A stretch of 64,000 bases of DNA from Vibrio atlanticus (GTDB lineage: Bacteria; Pseudomonadota; Gammaproteobacteria; Enterobacterales; Vibrionaceae). The stretch covers positions 2,728,001 to 2,792,000 of the forward strand of contig NZ_AP025460.1 of the NCBI RefSeq assembly GCF_024347315.1. The letters are read 5' to 3'. Below, one piece after another: positions 26,198 to 35,748 of the stretch. A program made the position numbers and the translations under genes. The notes beneath the pieces are model-generated. The model searched no databases. It saw only the letters and a list, made by a program, of their open reading frames with translations, and was not told where the DNA came from. How positions within the stretch are numbered: the stretch's first letter is position 1; the number at the start of each line of letters is the position of its first letter.

Positions 26198-26917
26198 TTA
26201 GTCTTGGTCACCAAGCAGCACAGAGTCTAGTGCGATAACCATCATGTCATTGAAAGTCGTTTGACGTTCATCTGATGTGGTTTGCTCACCAGTTTTGATG
26301 TGATCTGAAACAGTACAAATTGTCAGAGCTTTTGCGCCGTATTCAGCACATACACCATAGATACCCGCTGCTTCCATTTCTACGCCGACAATGCCGTATT
26401 TGTCCATTACTTCGAACATTTCAGGATCTGGCGTGTAGAACAACTCAGCCGAGAATAGGTTGCCGACTTTGACGTCTACACCACGCGCTTTTGCCGCATC
26501 TTCTGCCGCACGCACCATTTTGTAATCCGCAATAGCCGCGAAGTCATGACCTTTAAAGCGAATACGATTCACTTTTGAGTCGGTACACGCACCCATGCCG
26601 ATAACCACATCGCGTACTTTGATATCTTCGCTCACTGCACCACAACTGCCGACACGAATGATCTTTTTCACACCAAAGTCTTTGATCAACTCAGTCGCGT
26701 AAATAGAACAAGATGGAATACCCATACCATGTCCCATTACCGAAACCTTACGGCCTTTGTAAGACCCCGTGTAACCAAACATGTTACGAACATCGCACAC
26801 TTGAACCACTTCTTCTAGGAAGGTTTCAGCGATGTATTTTGCACGTAGCGGATCGCCGGGCATTAGAACTACGTCAGCGAAATCACCCATTTCAGCATTA
26901 ATATGTGGAGTAGCCAT
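26198..26917 (-). CDS. deoD: purine nucleoside phosphorylase DeoD
   Basis: 239 aa from ATG 26917 (AAGGAT upstream); a longer in-frame start exists but MATPHIN is the family start. It phosphorolyses purine (deoxy)ribonucleosides to base and (deoxy)ribose-1-phosphate. Seen are [20 protein letters not shown], the phosphate-binding RVGSCGAV, and the ribose/base-site [10 protein letters not shown] and SDH. It is the last gene of deoCABD, with a terminator-like hairpin just ahead of it. Confidence 0.95.
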   Translation of the reverse strand: MATPHINAEMGDFADVVLMPGDPLRAKYIAETFLEEVVQVCDVRNMFGYTGSYKGRKVSVMGHGMGIPSCSIYATELIKDFGVKKIIRVGSCGAVSEDIKVRDVVIGMGACTDSKVNRIRFKGHDFAAIADYKMVRAAEDAAKARGVDVKVGNLFSAELFYTPDPEMFEVMDKYGIVGVEMEAAGIYGVCAEYGAKALTICTVSDHIKTGEQTTSDERQTTFNDMMVIALDSVLLGDQD

Positions 26918-26941
26918 TGAAAATATCCTTAATCTCAAAAC

Positions 26942-26973
26942 AAAAAAGAAGAGAGAGGTTTCCCTCTCTCTTC
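26942..26973 (-). terminator. strong terminator-like hairpin between deoB and deoD
   Basis: On the minus strand an 11-bp perfect stem GAAGAGAGAGG/CCTCTCTCTTC with a GAAA loop is followed by six T. The T-run ends about 12 bp before the deoD ribosome binding site, so it is inside the operon. Confidence 0.88.
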
Positions 26974-26981
26974 GTTAACTA

Positions 26982-28202
26982 TTATAGAAAGCTTGTACCG
27001 TGTCCCATTGGCGATGTGCCAAAGTAAGACGCTAAGCTTTGACCGATATCAGCGAAGGTATCGCGACGGCCTAGAGAGCCAGCAGGAACCTTATTTCCGT
27101 ATACAATCACAGGGATATGTTCACGAGTATGGTCAGTACCTGGCCATGTCGGATCACAACCGTGGTCAGCAGTTAAGATAAGTACATCATCTTCTTTCAT
27201 CATATCGATGATTTCATTGATACGGCCATCGAAGTACTCAAGTGCCGCTGCGTAACCTGCAACATCACGGCGGTGGCCGTAAGCTGAGTCGAAATCAACG
27301 AAGTTAGTGAACACGATAGTGTTGTCGCCCGCTTCAGTGATCGCTTCTTTAGTTGCTTCAAATAGCGCAGGAATACCTGTTGCTTTCGTTTTCTGAGTAA
27401 TACCACAACCTGCGTAGATATCAGAGATCTTACCGATTGAGTGAACGTTACCGCCCTTCTCATCAACCAACTTCTGAAGAACTGTCGCCGCTGGCGGCTC
27501 AACAGAAAGGTCACGACGGTTACCAGTACGTTCGAACTGACCTTTACCTGGACCAATGAACGGACGCGCAATAACACGGCCGATGTTGTAGTCTTCTAGC
27601 TCTTCACGAGCAATCTGACAAAGGTCTAATAAGTTCTGTAGACCGAATGTCTCTTCATGACATGCGATTTGGAAAACAGAGTCTGCTGAAGTGTAGAAGA
27701 TTGGCAAGCCACTCTTCATGTGTTCTTCACCCAGGTTATCTAGGATTTCTGTACCCGATGAGTGACAGTTACCTAAGAAGCCAGATAGACCTGCACGCTC
27801 AAGGATGCGATCAGTCAGTTCTTTTGGAAAGCTGTTTTCTTTGTCGGTGAAGTAGCCCCAGTCAAACAATACCGGTACACCTGCGATTTCCCAGTGACCT
27901 GATGGCGTGTCTTTACCAGAAGACAGCTCAGCAGCGTGACCGTACGCGCCAATGATCTCAGCGTCTACGTCCATACCAGGAGCAAAGCGACCTGTAGACT
28001 CTTTGTGAGCCATAGCTAAACCTAGCTTAGACAGGTTTGGCAGCGTTAGTGGGCCTTTACGATCTGCATTGTCCGCAAGACCTTGATCACAATGGTCAGC
28101 AATGTGACCCATAGTGTCTGAACCTACATCACCGAATGTGTTCGCATCTGCGGTTTCGCCGATACCGAATGAATCTAAAACTAAAATAAATGCTCTTTTC
28201 AT
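26982..28202 (-). CDS. deoB: phosphopentomutase DeoB
   Basis: 406 aa from ATG 28202 ([16 protein letters not shown]); four residues upstream were trimmed. It interconverts (deoxy)ribose 1- and 5-phosphates and belongs to the alkaline-phosphatase superfamily with two metals. Seen are VLDSFGIGE (metal), the Thr-containing loop [12 protein letters not shown] (nucleophile region, about residues 93-104), [22 protein letters not shown] near the C-terminus. It feeds deoC with deoxyribose-5-phosphate. Confidence 0.95.
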   Translation of the reverse strand: MKRAFILVLDSFGIGETADANTFGDVGSDTMGHIADHCDQGLADNADRKGPLTLPNLSKLGLAMAHKESTGRFAPGMDVDAEIIGAYGHAAELSSGKDTPSGHWEIAGVPVLFDWGYFTDKENSFPKELTDRILERAGLSGFLGNCHSSGTEILDNLGEEHMKSGLPIFYTSADSVFQIACHEETFGLQNLLDLCQIAREELEDYNIGRVIARPFIGPGKGQFERTGNRRDLSVEPPAATVLQKLVDEKGGNVHSIGKISDIYAGCGITQKTKATGIPALFEATKEAITEAGDNTIVFTNFVDFDSAYGHRRDVAGYAAALEYFDGRINEIIDMMKEDDVLILTADHGCDPTWPGTDHTREHIPVIVYGNKVPAGSLGRRDTFADIGQSLASYFGTSPMGHGTSFL

Positions 28203-28243
28203 TTTCTTCACCAACTAATTGCTCTTTGCACCAGAACTCTGTT

Positions 28244-28270
28244 TATCGGCATACACAAGGTATGCCGATA
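28244..28270 (-). other. intercistronic hairpin between deoA and deoB
   Basis: Perfect 11-bp arms TATCGGCATAC/GTATGCCGATA with a 5-nt loop, 8 bp downstream of the deoA stop, without a T-run. It is more likely an mRNA 3'-end stabiliser than a terminator. Confidence 0.75.
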
Positions 28271-28278
28271 CCTGTTAT

Positions 28279-29607
28279 TTACACGTCTTCAGAACGAATC
28301 TGACGGTAAACGTCTGGCGTTGCTGTATATTCTCCGCCCACAGTGATTGCATTTTGTAATGCTTTTGCAGCTTCTTGCCACTGTTGTTCATTGCGAGCAT
28401 GAATCATTGCTAATGGTTTATCGTCACTTGCTACTTCGCCAAGGCGAATGAAGCTATCAAAACCGACTGCGTAATCAATGCTGTCTGTTGCTACGCGGCG
28501 ACCACCGCCCATACCAACGACAGCCATACCAATTGCACGCGTATCCATCGCTGATACTACACCGCTTTCTAGCGCGTACACTGGTTTAACAATTTCTGCT
28601 TTTTCTAGGTAGTTATCGTAGTTCGTTACGAAATCAGTTGGACCACCAAGGCCCGCTACCATTTTACCGAAGCACTCTGCTGCTTTACCGTTATCCAGTA
28701 CTGCCATCAGTTTTTCACGCGCTTCGTCTGAATCTTTTGCAAGGTTACCTAGAACCAGCATTTCAGCACACGATGCCATCGTAATTTCTAGCAAACGAGG
28801 GTTACGATATTCGCCGGTTAGAAATTGAACCGCTTCACGTACTTCTACTGCGTTGCCCGCTGAAGAAGCCAGAACTTGGTTCATGTCCGTTAGGATTGCC
28901 GTTGTTTTAGTACCTGCGCCGTTTGCTACTGCAACGATAGATTTTGCTAACTCTTCAGACGCTTCATAAGTCGGCATGAATGCGCCTGAACCTACTTTTA
29001 CGTCCATCACTAAAGAATCAAGACCAGCAGCCAATTTCTTAGACAAAATTGAAGCTGTGATCAACGAGATGTTGTCGACTGTTGCCGTGATATCTCGAGT
29101 CGCGTAAACGCGCTTATCAGCTGGCGCTAAATCGCCAGTTTGGCCGATGATCGCTACGCCAGCTTCTTTGGTTACAGCACCAAACACATCGTTGGTGGGT
29201 GTAATATTGTAACCAGGGATAGATTCAAGTTTGTCTAGCGTACCGCCAGTGTGGCCTAAACCACGACCAGAGATCATTGGAACGAAACCACCACATGCTG
29301 CCACCATAGGGCCAAGCATCAGAGAAGTTACGTCACCAACACCACCAGTAGAGTGCTTATCAACGATTGGGCCATCAAAGTTCATGTGGCTCCAGTCAAT
29401 CACCATGCCCGAATCACGCATTGCACACGTCAGTGCGATACGTTCTGGCATCGTCATTTCATTAAAAAAGATAGCCATTGCGAATGCTGCAATTTGGCCT
29501 TCAGAAACGGTATTTTTAGCCACGCCTTGAATGAAGAAGTTAATTTCTTCAGTCGTTAGGACTTCACCATCACGTTTTCTGCGAATAATTTCTTGAGGTA
29601 GATACAT
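28279..29607 (-). CDS. deoA: thymidine phosphorylase DeoA
   Basis: 442 aa from ATG 29607 ([15 protein letters not shown]), with GGGAGG just upstream; 23 further in-frame residues upstream were left out. It converts thymidine and deoxyuridine to base and deoxyribose-1-phosphate. The family signature [24 protein letters not shown] lies at about residues 84-107, and [15 protein letters not shown] and [21 protein letters not shown] follow. It is the second gene of the operon. Confidence 0.95.
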   Translation of the reverse strand: MYLPQEIIRRKRDGEVLTTEEINFFIQGVAKNTVSEGQIAAFAMAIFFNEMTMPERIALTCAMRDSGMVIDWSHMNFDGPIVDKHSTGGVGDVTSLMLGPMVAACGGFVPMISGRGLGHTGGTLDKLESIPGYNITPTNDVFGAVTKEAGVAIIGQTGDLAPADKRVYATRDITATVDNISLITASILSKKLAAGLDSLVMDVKVGSGAFMPTYEASEELAKSIVAVANGAGTKTTAILTDMNQVLASSAGNAVEVREAVQFLTGEYRNPRLLEITMASCAEMLVLGNLAKDSDEAREKLMAVLDNGKAAECFGKMVAGLGGPTDFVTNYDNYLEKAEIVKPVYALESGVVSAMDTRAIGMAVVGMGGGRRVATDSIDYAVGFDSFIRLGEVASDDKPLAMIHARNEQQWQEAAKALQNAITVGGEYTATPDVYRQIRSEDV

Positions 29608-29656
29608 TAGTGCCTCCCAAACTCTAGTGAGTATGGTTTGTAGGGAAAGAGGTAAT

Positions 29657-29681
29657 ATGGAGTGACTTAACACCACTCCAT
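29657..29681 (-). other. intercistronic hairpin between deoC and deoA
   Basis: Arms ATGGAGTG/CACTCCAT (8 bp) with a 9-nt loop in the 104-bp gap between deoC and deoA. No T-run follows. Confidence 0.65.
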
Positions 29682-29711
29682 CAAACAGACTTGTTATACC
29701 CGATAGGTAAA

Positions 29712-30488
29712 TTAGTATGCTGCTGGATCAGCAGTTTCGTCTGTCACTTCTAATGTATTAAGAAGGTTAGTCAGTAGGCTTGAAGCACCAAAACGGTAGT
29801 GCATGTTGTCTGCCCACTCAGCGCCTAGTAGCTCATCAGCCATCGCTAGGTAAGCTTGAGCATCTTCAGCTGTACGTACTCCACCAGCTGGTTTGAAACC
29901 CACTGTTTTAGCTACGCCCATGTCACGAATAACTTCAAGCATCATGCGTGCGAACTCAGGAGTCGCGTTTACTGGCACTTTACCGGTTGAAGTTTTGATG
30001 AAGTCTGCACCGGCTTCGATACAGATTTGAGAAGCTTTCTTGATCAGTGCTTCTTCTTTTAGCTCACCAGTTTCGATGATCACTTTAAGCGTGATGTCAC
30101 CACAAGCGGCTTTACACTGTTTAACTAGCTCAAAACCCACTTCTTCGTTGCCAGCAATAAGAGCACGGTATGGGAATACTACGTCAACTTCGTCTGCGCC
30201 GTACGCTACCGCTGCTTTTGTTTCTGCAACAGCAATTTCGATGTCGTCATTACCATGAGGGAAGTTAGTTACAGTCGCAATGCGTACTTCTGGAGTACCT
30301 TGCTCACGCAACGCCTTTTTAGCTGCTGGGATGAAGCGAGGGTAAATACAGATTGCAGCGGTGTTGCCAACTGCAGTCTTCGCGTCATGACAAAGTGCCA
30401 CTACTTTTTCAGTAGTATCGTCGTCATTTAGCGTAGTTAGGTCCATAAGTTTAAGTGCACGTAGAGCTGCTGCTTTTAAATCGCTCAT
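29712..30488 (-). CDS. deoC: deoxyribose-phosphate aldolase DeoC
   Basis: 258 aa class I aldolase splitting 2-deoxyribose-5-phosphate into glyceraldehyde-3-phosphate and acetaldehyde. The Schiff-base Lys region is [10 protein letters not shown] (about residues 146-155) with the second Lys in [14 protein letters not shown] (about 183-196). [14 protein letters not shown] is the phosphate site. GGAGATAG precedes ATG 30488. It is the first gene of the deoCABD operon; the 537-bp upstream gap must hold the promoter. Confidence 0.96.
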   Translation of the reverse strand: MSDLKAAALRALKLMDLTTLNDDDTTEKVVALCHDAKTAVGNTAAICIYPRFIPAAKKALREQGTPEVRIATVTNFPHGNDDIEIAVAETKAAVAYGADEVDVVFPYRALIAGNEEVGFELVKQCKAACGDITLKVIIETGELKEEALIKKASQICIEAGADFIKTSTGKVPVNATPEFARMMLEVIRDMGVAKTVGFKPAGGVRTAEDAQAYLAMADELLGAEWADNMHYRFGASSLLTNLLNTLEVTDETADPAAY

Positions 30489-30953
30489 TTCTATCTCCGA
30501 TCAATATATTCAAATAGTTAACTACTTCACCATCCATCCAGTATAGATGGATATTTTAGTAATGCTCAGTAGTCACAAATGAACGGACTTGGTTCCCTGA
30601 AGACTTGATAACTTTCGCTACCAATTGCAATCCTTGTCACCGCACAGTACCAGTTTGGTCTATGGCACAACAAATCAGTCATGTTGTGTCTAACATCTAT
30701 AGTGTATTGCTAATATAGCGTATTGCTAAGTTTGGCTTAATCCCAGAAGAATAACGTTCGAGCTAATCTCAATGTTACTTTCTTGCCAGCAGAGACATCC
30801 TATCCCTTTAGCTAATACATTATAGGTATCCATCAATAAATTGTAGTGCTCCTTAGAACGCAAACGGTTTGTATCTCAAAAAAACATTCTAGACCCATTT
30901 TCGACTTCAAGCATTCACTCATGCTAATGCTCAAAATCACTAGGCCCAAAAAC
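30489..30953. promoter_or_regulatory. deo operon upstream region (no gene seen)
   Basis: 465 bp without a convincing reading frame. It holds a TCCATC/GATGGA hairpin at 30532-30550, an inverted repeat CACAACA/TGTTGTG at 30666-30688, the direct repeat GTATTGCTAA at about 30703 and 30719, a TATAAT-like -10 on the minus strand at 30819-30824, and a PurR/CytR-type operator at 30858-30873. Which promoter drives deoC is not determined. Confidence 0.6.
30858..30873. promoter_or_regulatory. LacI-family (PurR/CytR-like) operator candidate upstream of deoC
   Basis: ACGCAAACGGTTTGTA closely follows the E. coli PurR consensus ACGCAAACGTTTGCGT in the first 8 bases and the TTTG half. It lies about 40 bp upstream of a possible minus-strand -10 at 30819-30824. 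The match is by eye. Confidence 0.5.
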
Positions 30954-30987
30954 AAAAAAGCCCCGCAGCAATTTCTTGCTACGGGGC
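30954..30987 (-). terminator. nupC terminator
   Basis: Stem GCCCCG.AGCAA/TTGCT.CGGGGC with one mismatch and a TTTC loop; six T follow on the minus strand, 39 bp after the nupC stop. Confidence 0.88.
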
Positions 30988-31025
30988 GATATTATTATGG
31001 CGTCTATATATCGATTTCTAACTGA

Positions 31026-32288
31026 TTAGAAAGACAGGAAGAAGCCAGCAATTGTTGCTGCCATCAGGTTAGATAGAGTACCAGCTACAACCGCTTTAAC
31101 ACCCATACGTGCGATGTCGTGACGACGGTTTGGAGCAATACCACCTAGACCACCTAGAAGAATCGCAATTGAAGAAAGGTTTGCGAAACCACATAGAGCG
31201 AACGAGATAATTGCTTGAGTCTTAACAGACATTACTTGACCAGTCGCTTCAACGATTTGAGCGTTTTCACCGATGTATGGTACGAAGTTTAGGTATGCAA
31301 CGAATTCGTTAACAACTGTCTTCTGACCAATGAAAGAACCAGCAATAGTTGCTTCTTCCCATGGAACACCAATGATGAATGCTAACGGTGCGAAGATCCA
31401 ACCTAGAAGAAGTTCTAGAGTTAGGTTTTCCATACCGAACCAACCACCGATGCCACCTAGGATACCGTTGATAAGAGCGATTAGACCGATGAATGCTAGT
31501 AGCATTGCACCAACGTTAAGTGCTAGTTGTAGACCAACTGACGCACCGCCAGCAGCTGCATCGATAACGTTAGCAGGCTTGTCGTCGCCACCGTCGATGT
31601 CTGAACCTAGGTTCTCGTCAACTTCATCAGTTTCAGGCTTGATGATTTTAGCGAATAGTAGACCACCAGGTGCTGCCATGAATGACGCTGCTACTAGGTA
31701 CTCTAGAGGTACACCCATAGATGCGTAACCCGCTAGTACACCACCAGCAACAGACGCTAAACCACCACACATTACTGCGAATAGTTCAGAGTTAGTCATT
31801 TTAGGAACAAATGGACGAACAACTAGAGGCGCTTCCGTTTGACCAACGAAGATGTTTGCAGCTGCAGACATAGACTCGGCGCGAGAAGTACCTAGAGCTT
31901 TCTGAAGACCACCACCAAGAACCTTGATTACAACTTGCATCGCACCAATGTAGTAAAGTACAGAGATAAGAGCAGAGAAGAAGATTAGTGTTGGTAGAAC
32001 TTGGAATGCAAAGATGAATCCGATACCGTCAACTGAGAAGTTAACAAGGCTACCAAATAGGAAGCCAGTACCATCTTTACCGTAGTCGATCACGTTTGCT
32101 ACACCAGCAGAGAAACCTGCAAGTAGATCACGACCCCAAGGGATGTAAAGTACGAATGCACCAAGTGCGAATTGGATAGCGAAAGCGCCACCCACTGTTC
32201 TTAGATTAATTGCTTTGCGGTTGTCGGATAGTAGTACTGCGATTGCAATCAGTGCAACCATTCCGACGAGGCTCATAAACAGGCTCAT
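31026..32288 (-). CDS. nupC: NupC-family nucleoside:cation symporter
   Basis: 420 aa polytopic inner-membrane protein of the concentrative nucleoside transporter family. Hydrophobic helices alternate with the conserved GGLASVAGGVLAGYASMGV, FVGQTEAPLVVRPFV (substrate-site GQTEAP) and SFALCGFANLSSIAILLGGLG. It imports nucleosides that deoCABD then degrades, and it lies directly upstream of that operon with its own promoter and terminator. Confidence 0.94.
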   Translation of the reverse strand: MSLFMSLVGMVALIAIAVLLSDNRKAINLRTVGGAFAIQFALGAFVLYIPWGRDLLAGFSAGVANVIDYGKDGTGFLFGSLVNFSVDGIGFIFAFQVLPTLIFFSALISVLYYIGAMQVVIKVLGGGLQKALGTSRAESMSAAANIFVGQTEAPLVVRPFVPKMTNSELFAVMCGGLASVAGGVLAGYASMGVPLEYLVAASFMAAPGGLLFAKIIKPETDEVDENLGSDIDGGDDKPANVIDAAAGGASVGLQLALNVGAMLLAFIGLIALINGILGGIGGWFGMENLTLELLLGWIFAPLAFIIGVPWEEATIAGSFIGQKTVVNEFVAYLNFVPYIGENAQIVEATGQVMSVKTQAIISFALCGFANLSSIAILLGGLGGIAPNRRHDIARMGVKAVVAGTLSNLMAATIAGFFLSF

Positions 32289-32353
32289 AGTTTATGACTT
32301 CCTTATTAGTTATTTATTGGCGTGTTACAAAATGGGGCTATAAAGCGGAGGCA

Positions 32354-32359
32354 ATTATA
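32354..32359 (-). promoter_or_regulatory. nupC -10 element
   Basis: TATAAT on the minus strand, about 65 bp upstream of the nupC ATG. No good -35 lies 17 bp upstream, consistent with an activator-dependent promoter. The start point would be near 32347. Confidence 0.55.
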
Positions 32360-32380
32360 CTCATGCGACCACTAATAAAG

Positions 32381-32396
32381 TAATGCCGTCCTCACA
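32381..32396 (-). promoter_or_regulatory. weak CRP-like site proximal to nupC
   Basis: Minus strand TGTGAGGACGGCATTA has one perfect CRP half-site and a degenerate second half. It is centred near -41 from the inferred start, the class II position. Confidence 0.45.
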
Positions 32397-32432
32397 CTTT
32401 CGTAGAAGATTCATGTACCATTCACACGTAAA

Positions 32433-32448
32433 TGTGAGCCAAATCACA
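32433..32448. promoter_or_regulatory. consensus CRP site upstream of nupC
   Basis: TGTGAGCCAAATCACA matches TGTGA-N6-TCACA perfectly and lies 52 bp upstream of the weaker site, near -93 of the inferred nupC start. Confidence 0.8.
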
Positions 32449-32492
32449 AGCCAAGTGCAATTTACGCAAACGATAAACAAAAACCTTCGATT

Positions 32493-33305
32493 TTATTCAC
32501 ATATACCGAATGCGCGATGGCTATTTTGCCAAATTTGCGCTGCAACCGATTGCTTCGGTTCTTTTCTAAGCAAAAATAGTTCATTTAAGATCGTAACTAA
32601 ATACTTGGAATGATTAACATTTCCTTGTTTTCCATGCATGGGCATATCCGGGGCATCCGTTTCTAATACCAGGCATTCAAGAGGCAGTTTTGAGATAGTG
32701 GTGCGTGTTTTTTGTGCTCTTGGGTAAGTAATCGTTCCACCGACGCCAATATAGAAACCAAGCCGAATCCACGCCAAAGCCTGCTGTTCGCTCCCTGAAA
32801 ATCCATGAATCACACCACCCAAAGTAAATTTATACTGCTTTATTAGCTCAATAAGTCGGTTAAAAGACTTCCTTTCATGGATGATTAAAGGCAGCTTAAA
32901 CGCCTTAGCTAGCTCTATTTGTTGGATGAAAAAACGCTCTTGTTTCTCCCGTGCAACATCGACAAAAAAGTCGAGACCACACTCTCCTATCGCAACGCAT
33001 TGACTGTGTTTTGATGAGAGTAATCGGTGAAGCTCTGAGAATTGCTCGTCATTGGCTTGCTCTAAAAAATAAGGATGGAAACCTAAAGCGTAGTAAACAT
33101 TAGGGTAAGATTGAGCGATTTCATCAAGCTTCCTCCAGTTACTTTGGCCAATAGAAGGGATGATCAACTTCTCGACTTGCGCCTGTTTCGCCTCTTTAAC
33201 GTAACCTTCAATACCTTTATCAAGTGAAAAACCTTGCTCAAAGATGTCAAAGTCCGCATGGCAATGGGTGTCAAACAGCGGAAAGTCACTTATTTTCGAT
33301 GTCAT
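32493..33305 (-). CDS. yjjV: TatD-family metal-dependent hydrolase YjjV
   Basis: 270 aa from ATG 33305 (GGGAAG upstream); upstream in-frame residues belong to the overlapped small gene region. It is a TIM-barrel metallohydrolase: FDTHCHADFD gives the HxH metal ligands near residues 13-15, and further ligands lie in IGECGLDF, IHERKS, IHGFSG and ETDAPDMP. TatD proteins are reported nucleases or deacylases. YjjV sits near the deo genes in E. coli as well. Exact substrate unknown. Confidence 0.88.
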   Translation of the reverse strand: MTSKISDFPLFDTHCHADFDIFEQGFSLDKGIEGYVKEAKQAQVEKLIIPSIGQSNWRKLDEIAQSYPNVYYALGFHPYFLEQANDEQFSELHRLLSSKHSQCVAIGECGLDFFVDVAREKQERFFIQQIELAKAFKLPLIIHERKSFNRLIELIKQYKFTLGGVIHGFSGSEQQALAWIRLGFYIGVGGTITYPRAQKTRTTISKLPLECLVLETDAPDMPMHGKQGNVNHSKYLVTILNELFLLRKEPKQSVAAQIWQNSHRAFGICE

Positions 33306-33441
33306 CTTCCCTGCTCTCTGTTTGTTTTCCTTGAGGATCACGGCGATAAGCCACACAGCTGCGCTTATTTTCAGGCGTTAAGCCAAGCTCTTCGCACCAC
33401 TTGTCGTATTTCTTAATCCAAGCTTTTATCCAACTGAACAT
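33286..33441 (-). CDS. DUF5363-like small protein overlapping yjjV
   Basis: 51 aa read from ATG 33441 with GGTAAGT upstream. MFSWIKAWIKKYDKWCEELG is followed by LTPENKRSCVAYRRDPQGK and an acidic-polar tail. It resembles the short DUF5363 proteins of Vibrio and Pasteurellaceae, recognised by the W..KYD.WCE..GL.PENKRSC pattern. The last 20 bp overlap the start of yjjV in another frame, so it is probably coupled to it. Function unknown. It is too short for routine ORF cut-offs. Confidence 0.75.
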   Translation of the reverse strand: MFSWIKAWIKKYDKWCEELGLTPENKRSCVAYRRDPQGKQTESREDDIENK

Positions 33442-33477
33442 ACTTACCTTAAGCCTCTAACCTCAAATGACACGAAT

Positions 33478-33512
33478 AAAAAAACGCCTATTGCAGAACA
33501 ATAGACGTTTTT
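33478..33512 (-). terminator. prfC terminator
   Basis: Stem AAAACG.CTATTG/CAATAG.CGTTTT with one internal mismatch, flanked by A and T runs, 28 bp after the prfC stop. Confidence 0.82.
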
Positions 33513-33539
33513 GTTTAACTCGAATAGAGCACAGAGTGA

Positions 33540-35120
33540 TTAGTGCTCGCGCGTCGCTCGGAATTGAACTTCTGGGAAACGTTCAGAAGCTAGGTTCAAA
33601 TTCACCATAGTCGGTGCAATATAAGACAGGTTATCACCACCATCTAACGCTAGGTTAGCTTGGCTCTTACGTTTGAACTCTTCTAGTTTCTTAGCGTCAT
33701 CACATTCAACCCAACGTGCAGTTGCAACGTTCACACCTTCGTAAATCGCTTCAACGTTGTATTCCGCTTTCAAGCGCGCTACAACCACATCAAACTGAAG
33801 TACACCAACTGCACCAACGATCAGATCGTTATTTTGCAAAGGACGGAATACTTGAACCGCGCCCTCTTCAGAAAGCTGAACCAAGCCTTTTAGAAGTTGC
33901 TTCTGCTTTAATGGATCGCGCAGACGAATACGACGGAATAGCTCAGGCGCAAAGTTAGGAATACCAGCAAACTTCAAGCTTTCGCCTTGAGTAAAGGTAT
34001 CGCCAATCTGGATTGTGCCGTGGTTATGCAGACCAATGATGTCACCCGCGTATGCTTTTTCAGCACGAGCACGGTCACCCGCCATGAAGGTTACTGCATC
34101 TGAGATACTCACGTTCTTACCAGTACGAACATGGTTCATCTTCATACCTTGGTCGTAAGTGCCCGATACGATACGCATGAATGCGATACGGTCACGGTGT
34201 TTTGGATCCATGTTTGCTTGGATCTTAAATACGAAACCAGAGAACTTCTCTTCAGTCGCTTCAACATCACGCTCATTTGCTTGACGCGTTTGAGGTGCAG
34301 GAGCCCATCGAGTTAGGCCGTCAAGCATATGGTCAACACCGAAGTTACCCAATGCAGTACCGAAGTAAACTGGAGTCAACTCGCCAGCAAGGAATAGTTC
34401 GTGATCAAACTCAGGACATGCGCCAATAACCAATTCAAGCTCTTCACGAACGCTGCTCGCCAGATCTTCGCCAACAGCTTCGTCTAGTTCAGGGTTATCT
34501 AGACCTTTGATAATGCGAACTTCTTGGATCTCATGGCCGTGGCCAGATTCATACAAAATCGTTTCATCACGGTGAATGTGGTAAACGCCTTTAAACTCTT
34601 TACCACAACCGATAGGCCAAGAGATTGGAGCACAAGCCATACCTAGCTCGCTTTCCACTTCATCTAGCACTTCCATTGGGTCACGAACATCACGGTCAAG
34701 TTTGTTCATAAACGTTACGATTGGTGTATCACGTAAACGCGTTACTTCCATCAGTTTACGAGTACGATCCTCGACACCTTTCGCAGCATCGATAACCATC
34801 AAACAAGAGTCAACCGCGGTTAATGTACGGTACGTATCTTCCGAGAAATCTTCGTGTCCAGGAGTATCGAGTAGGTTGACTAGACAATCGTTGTATGGGA
34901 ATTGCATTACAGACGTAGTTACCGAGATACCACGTTCTTTTTCCATCTCCATCCAGTCAGATTTAGCGTGCTGGTTAGAGCCACGGCCTTTTACGGTACC
35001 CGCTTTTTGAATCGCGTTTCCGAATAAAAGAACTTTTTCAGTAATCGTGGTTTTACCCGCATCCGGGTGAGAGATAATCGCAAACGTTCTACGTTTGCTC
35101 ACTTCTTGTTGGAAAGACAT
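33540..35120 (-). CDS. prfC: peptide chain release factor 3 (RF3)
   Basis: 526 aa GTPase that recycles RF1 and RF2 from the ribosome after termination. Its G domain shows [16 protein letters not shown] (about residues 13-28), [21 protein letters not shown] (switch I), [16 protein letters not shown] and FMNKLDRD. Domain II/III follow, with no domain IV as expected. Length is close to the E. coli protein. It is preceded by a terminator from the rimI side, so it has its own promoter. Confidence 0.96.
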   Translation of the reverse strand: MSFQQEVSKRRTFAIISHPDAGKTTITEKVLLFGNAIQKAGTVKGRGSNQHAKSDWMEMEKERGISVTTSVMQFPYNDCLVNLLDTPGHEDFSEDTYRTLTAVDSCLMVIDAAKGVEDRTRKLMEVTRLRDTPIVTFMNKLDRDVRDPMEVLDEVESELGMACAPISWPIGCGKEFKGVYHIHRDETILYESGHGHEIQEVRIIKGLDNPELDEAVGEDLASSVREELELVIGACPEFDHELFLAGELTPVYFGTALGNFGVDHMLDGLTRWAPAPQTRQANERDVEATEEKFSGFVFKIQANMDPKHRDRIAFMRIVSGTYDQGMKMNHVRTGKNVSISDAVTFMAGDRARAEKAYAGDIIGLHNHGTIQIGDTFTQGESLKFAGIPNFAPELFRRIRLRDPLKQKQLLKGLVQLSEEGAVQVFRPLQNNDLIVGAVGVLQFDVVVARLKAEYNVEAIYEGVNVATARWVECDDAKKLEEFKRKSQANLALDGGDNLSYIAPTMVNLNLASERFPEVQFRATREH

Positions 35121-35146
35121 AGTCGCCCTTTGCTGATCTAAAGCGT

Positions 35147-35176
35147 AAAAAGGGCAAGTAGATAATACTTGCCCTT
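35147..35176 (-). terminator. terminator after rimI, before prfC
   Basis: Perfect 11-bp stem AAGGGCAAGTA/TACTTGCCCTT with a 5-nt loop and T5 on the minus strand. Confidence 0.82.
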
Positions 35177-35292
35177 GAATTCTGTGTGCGGATTATACAG
35201 AAAGCGTGTCACTTTCTAAAGGGTCAGTTTACACCCTATTTTGTGGCTCATTCCGGAGCTAGCGGTCTAGTTCGCGAAAAGGCGTAACATGA

Positions 35293-35748
35293 CTAGCTAA
35301 AAGACATAAAAAGATAGCTCATAATGATGGCGTCTTCGTTGCCTTGCTTAGTTGGATAATAGTTACGACGGCGGTCGACTTCATTAAAGCCAGCCTTCTC
35401 GTAAAGATTAAAAGCATTCACATTACTTTCGCGAACTTCCAGCCAAGCACTTTCCGCGTCAGCTTGTTCGCACATATCAAGGAAATGTTCAGTTAACGCT
35501 TTCCCATACCCTTTGCCTTGCTGGCTTGGGTCTACCGCGATATTAAGCAACGTGACTTCGCCAACGATATTTTGCGCAAAGAAGTACCCGACCACTTGCC
35601 CATCGACTTCAAGAACATGATGACAAGCACCTCGACTCTCAAGATCTCGGATCATGGTTTCAGACCATGGATGAGAATGCGCGGCCTGCTCAATTTGCCA
35701 AATTGCGTCTAGGTGTTGTTCTGAAGTGGGTAAAAGTTGATTAGTCAT
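35293..35748 (-). CDS. rimI: ribosomal protein S18-alanine N-acetyltransferase RimI
   Basis: 151 aa GNAT enzyme. The acetyl-CoA binding motif is VTLLNIAVDPSQQGKGYGKAL (about residues 72-92), and WLEVRESNVNAFNLYEKAGF plus RRNYYP are typical of RimI. The ATG at 35748 lies within the holD stop region (TTATGACTAA), indicating coupling; a GTG two codons upstream is possible. It acetylates the N-terminus of S18. Confidence 0.92.
   Translation of the reverse strand: MTNQLLPTSEQHLDAIWQIEQAAHSHPWSETMIRDLESRGACHHVLEVDGQVVGYFFAQNIVGEVTLLNIAVDPSQQGKGYGKALTEHFLDMCEQADAESAWLEVRESNVNAFNLYEKAGFNEVDRRRNYYPTKQGNEDAIIMSYLFMSFS

Noticed and set aside
32422..32437. TCACACGTAAATGTGA as an additional CRP site
   Set aside because: The half-sites are in the inverted order relative to TGTGA-N6-TCACA, so it is only a palindrome overlapping the true site.
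32383..32613. 76-codon plus-strand frame over the nupC promoter
   Set aside because: It covers the CRP sites and overlaps yjjV on the opposite strand; no supporting features.
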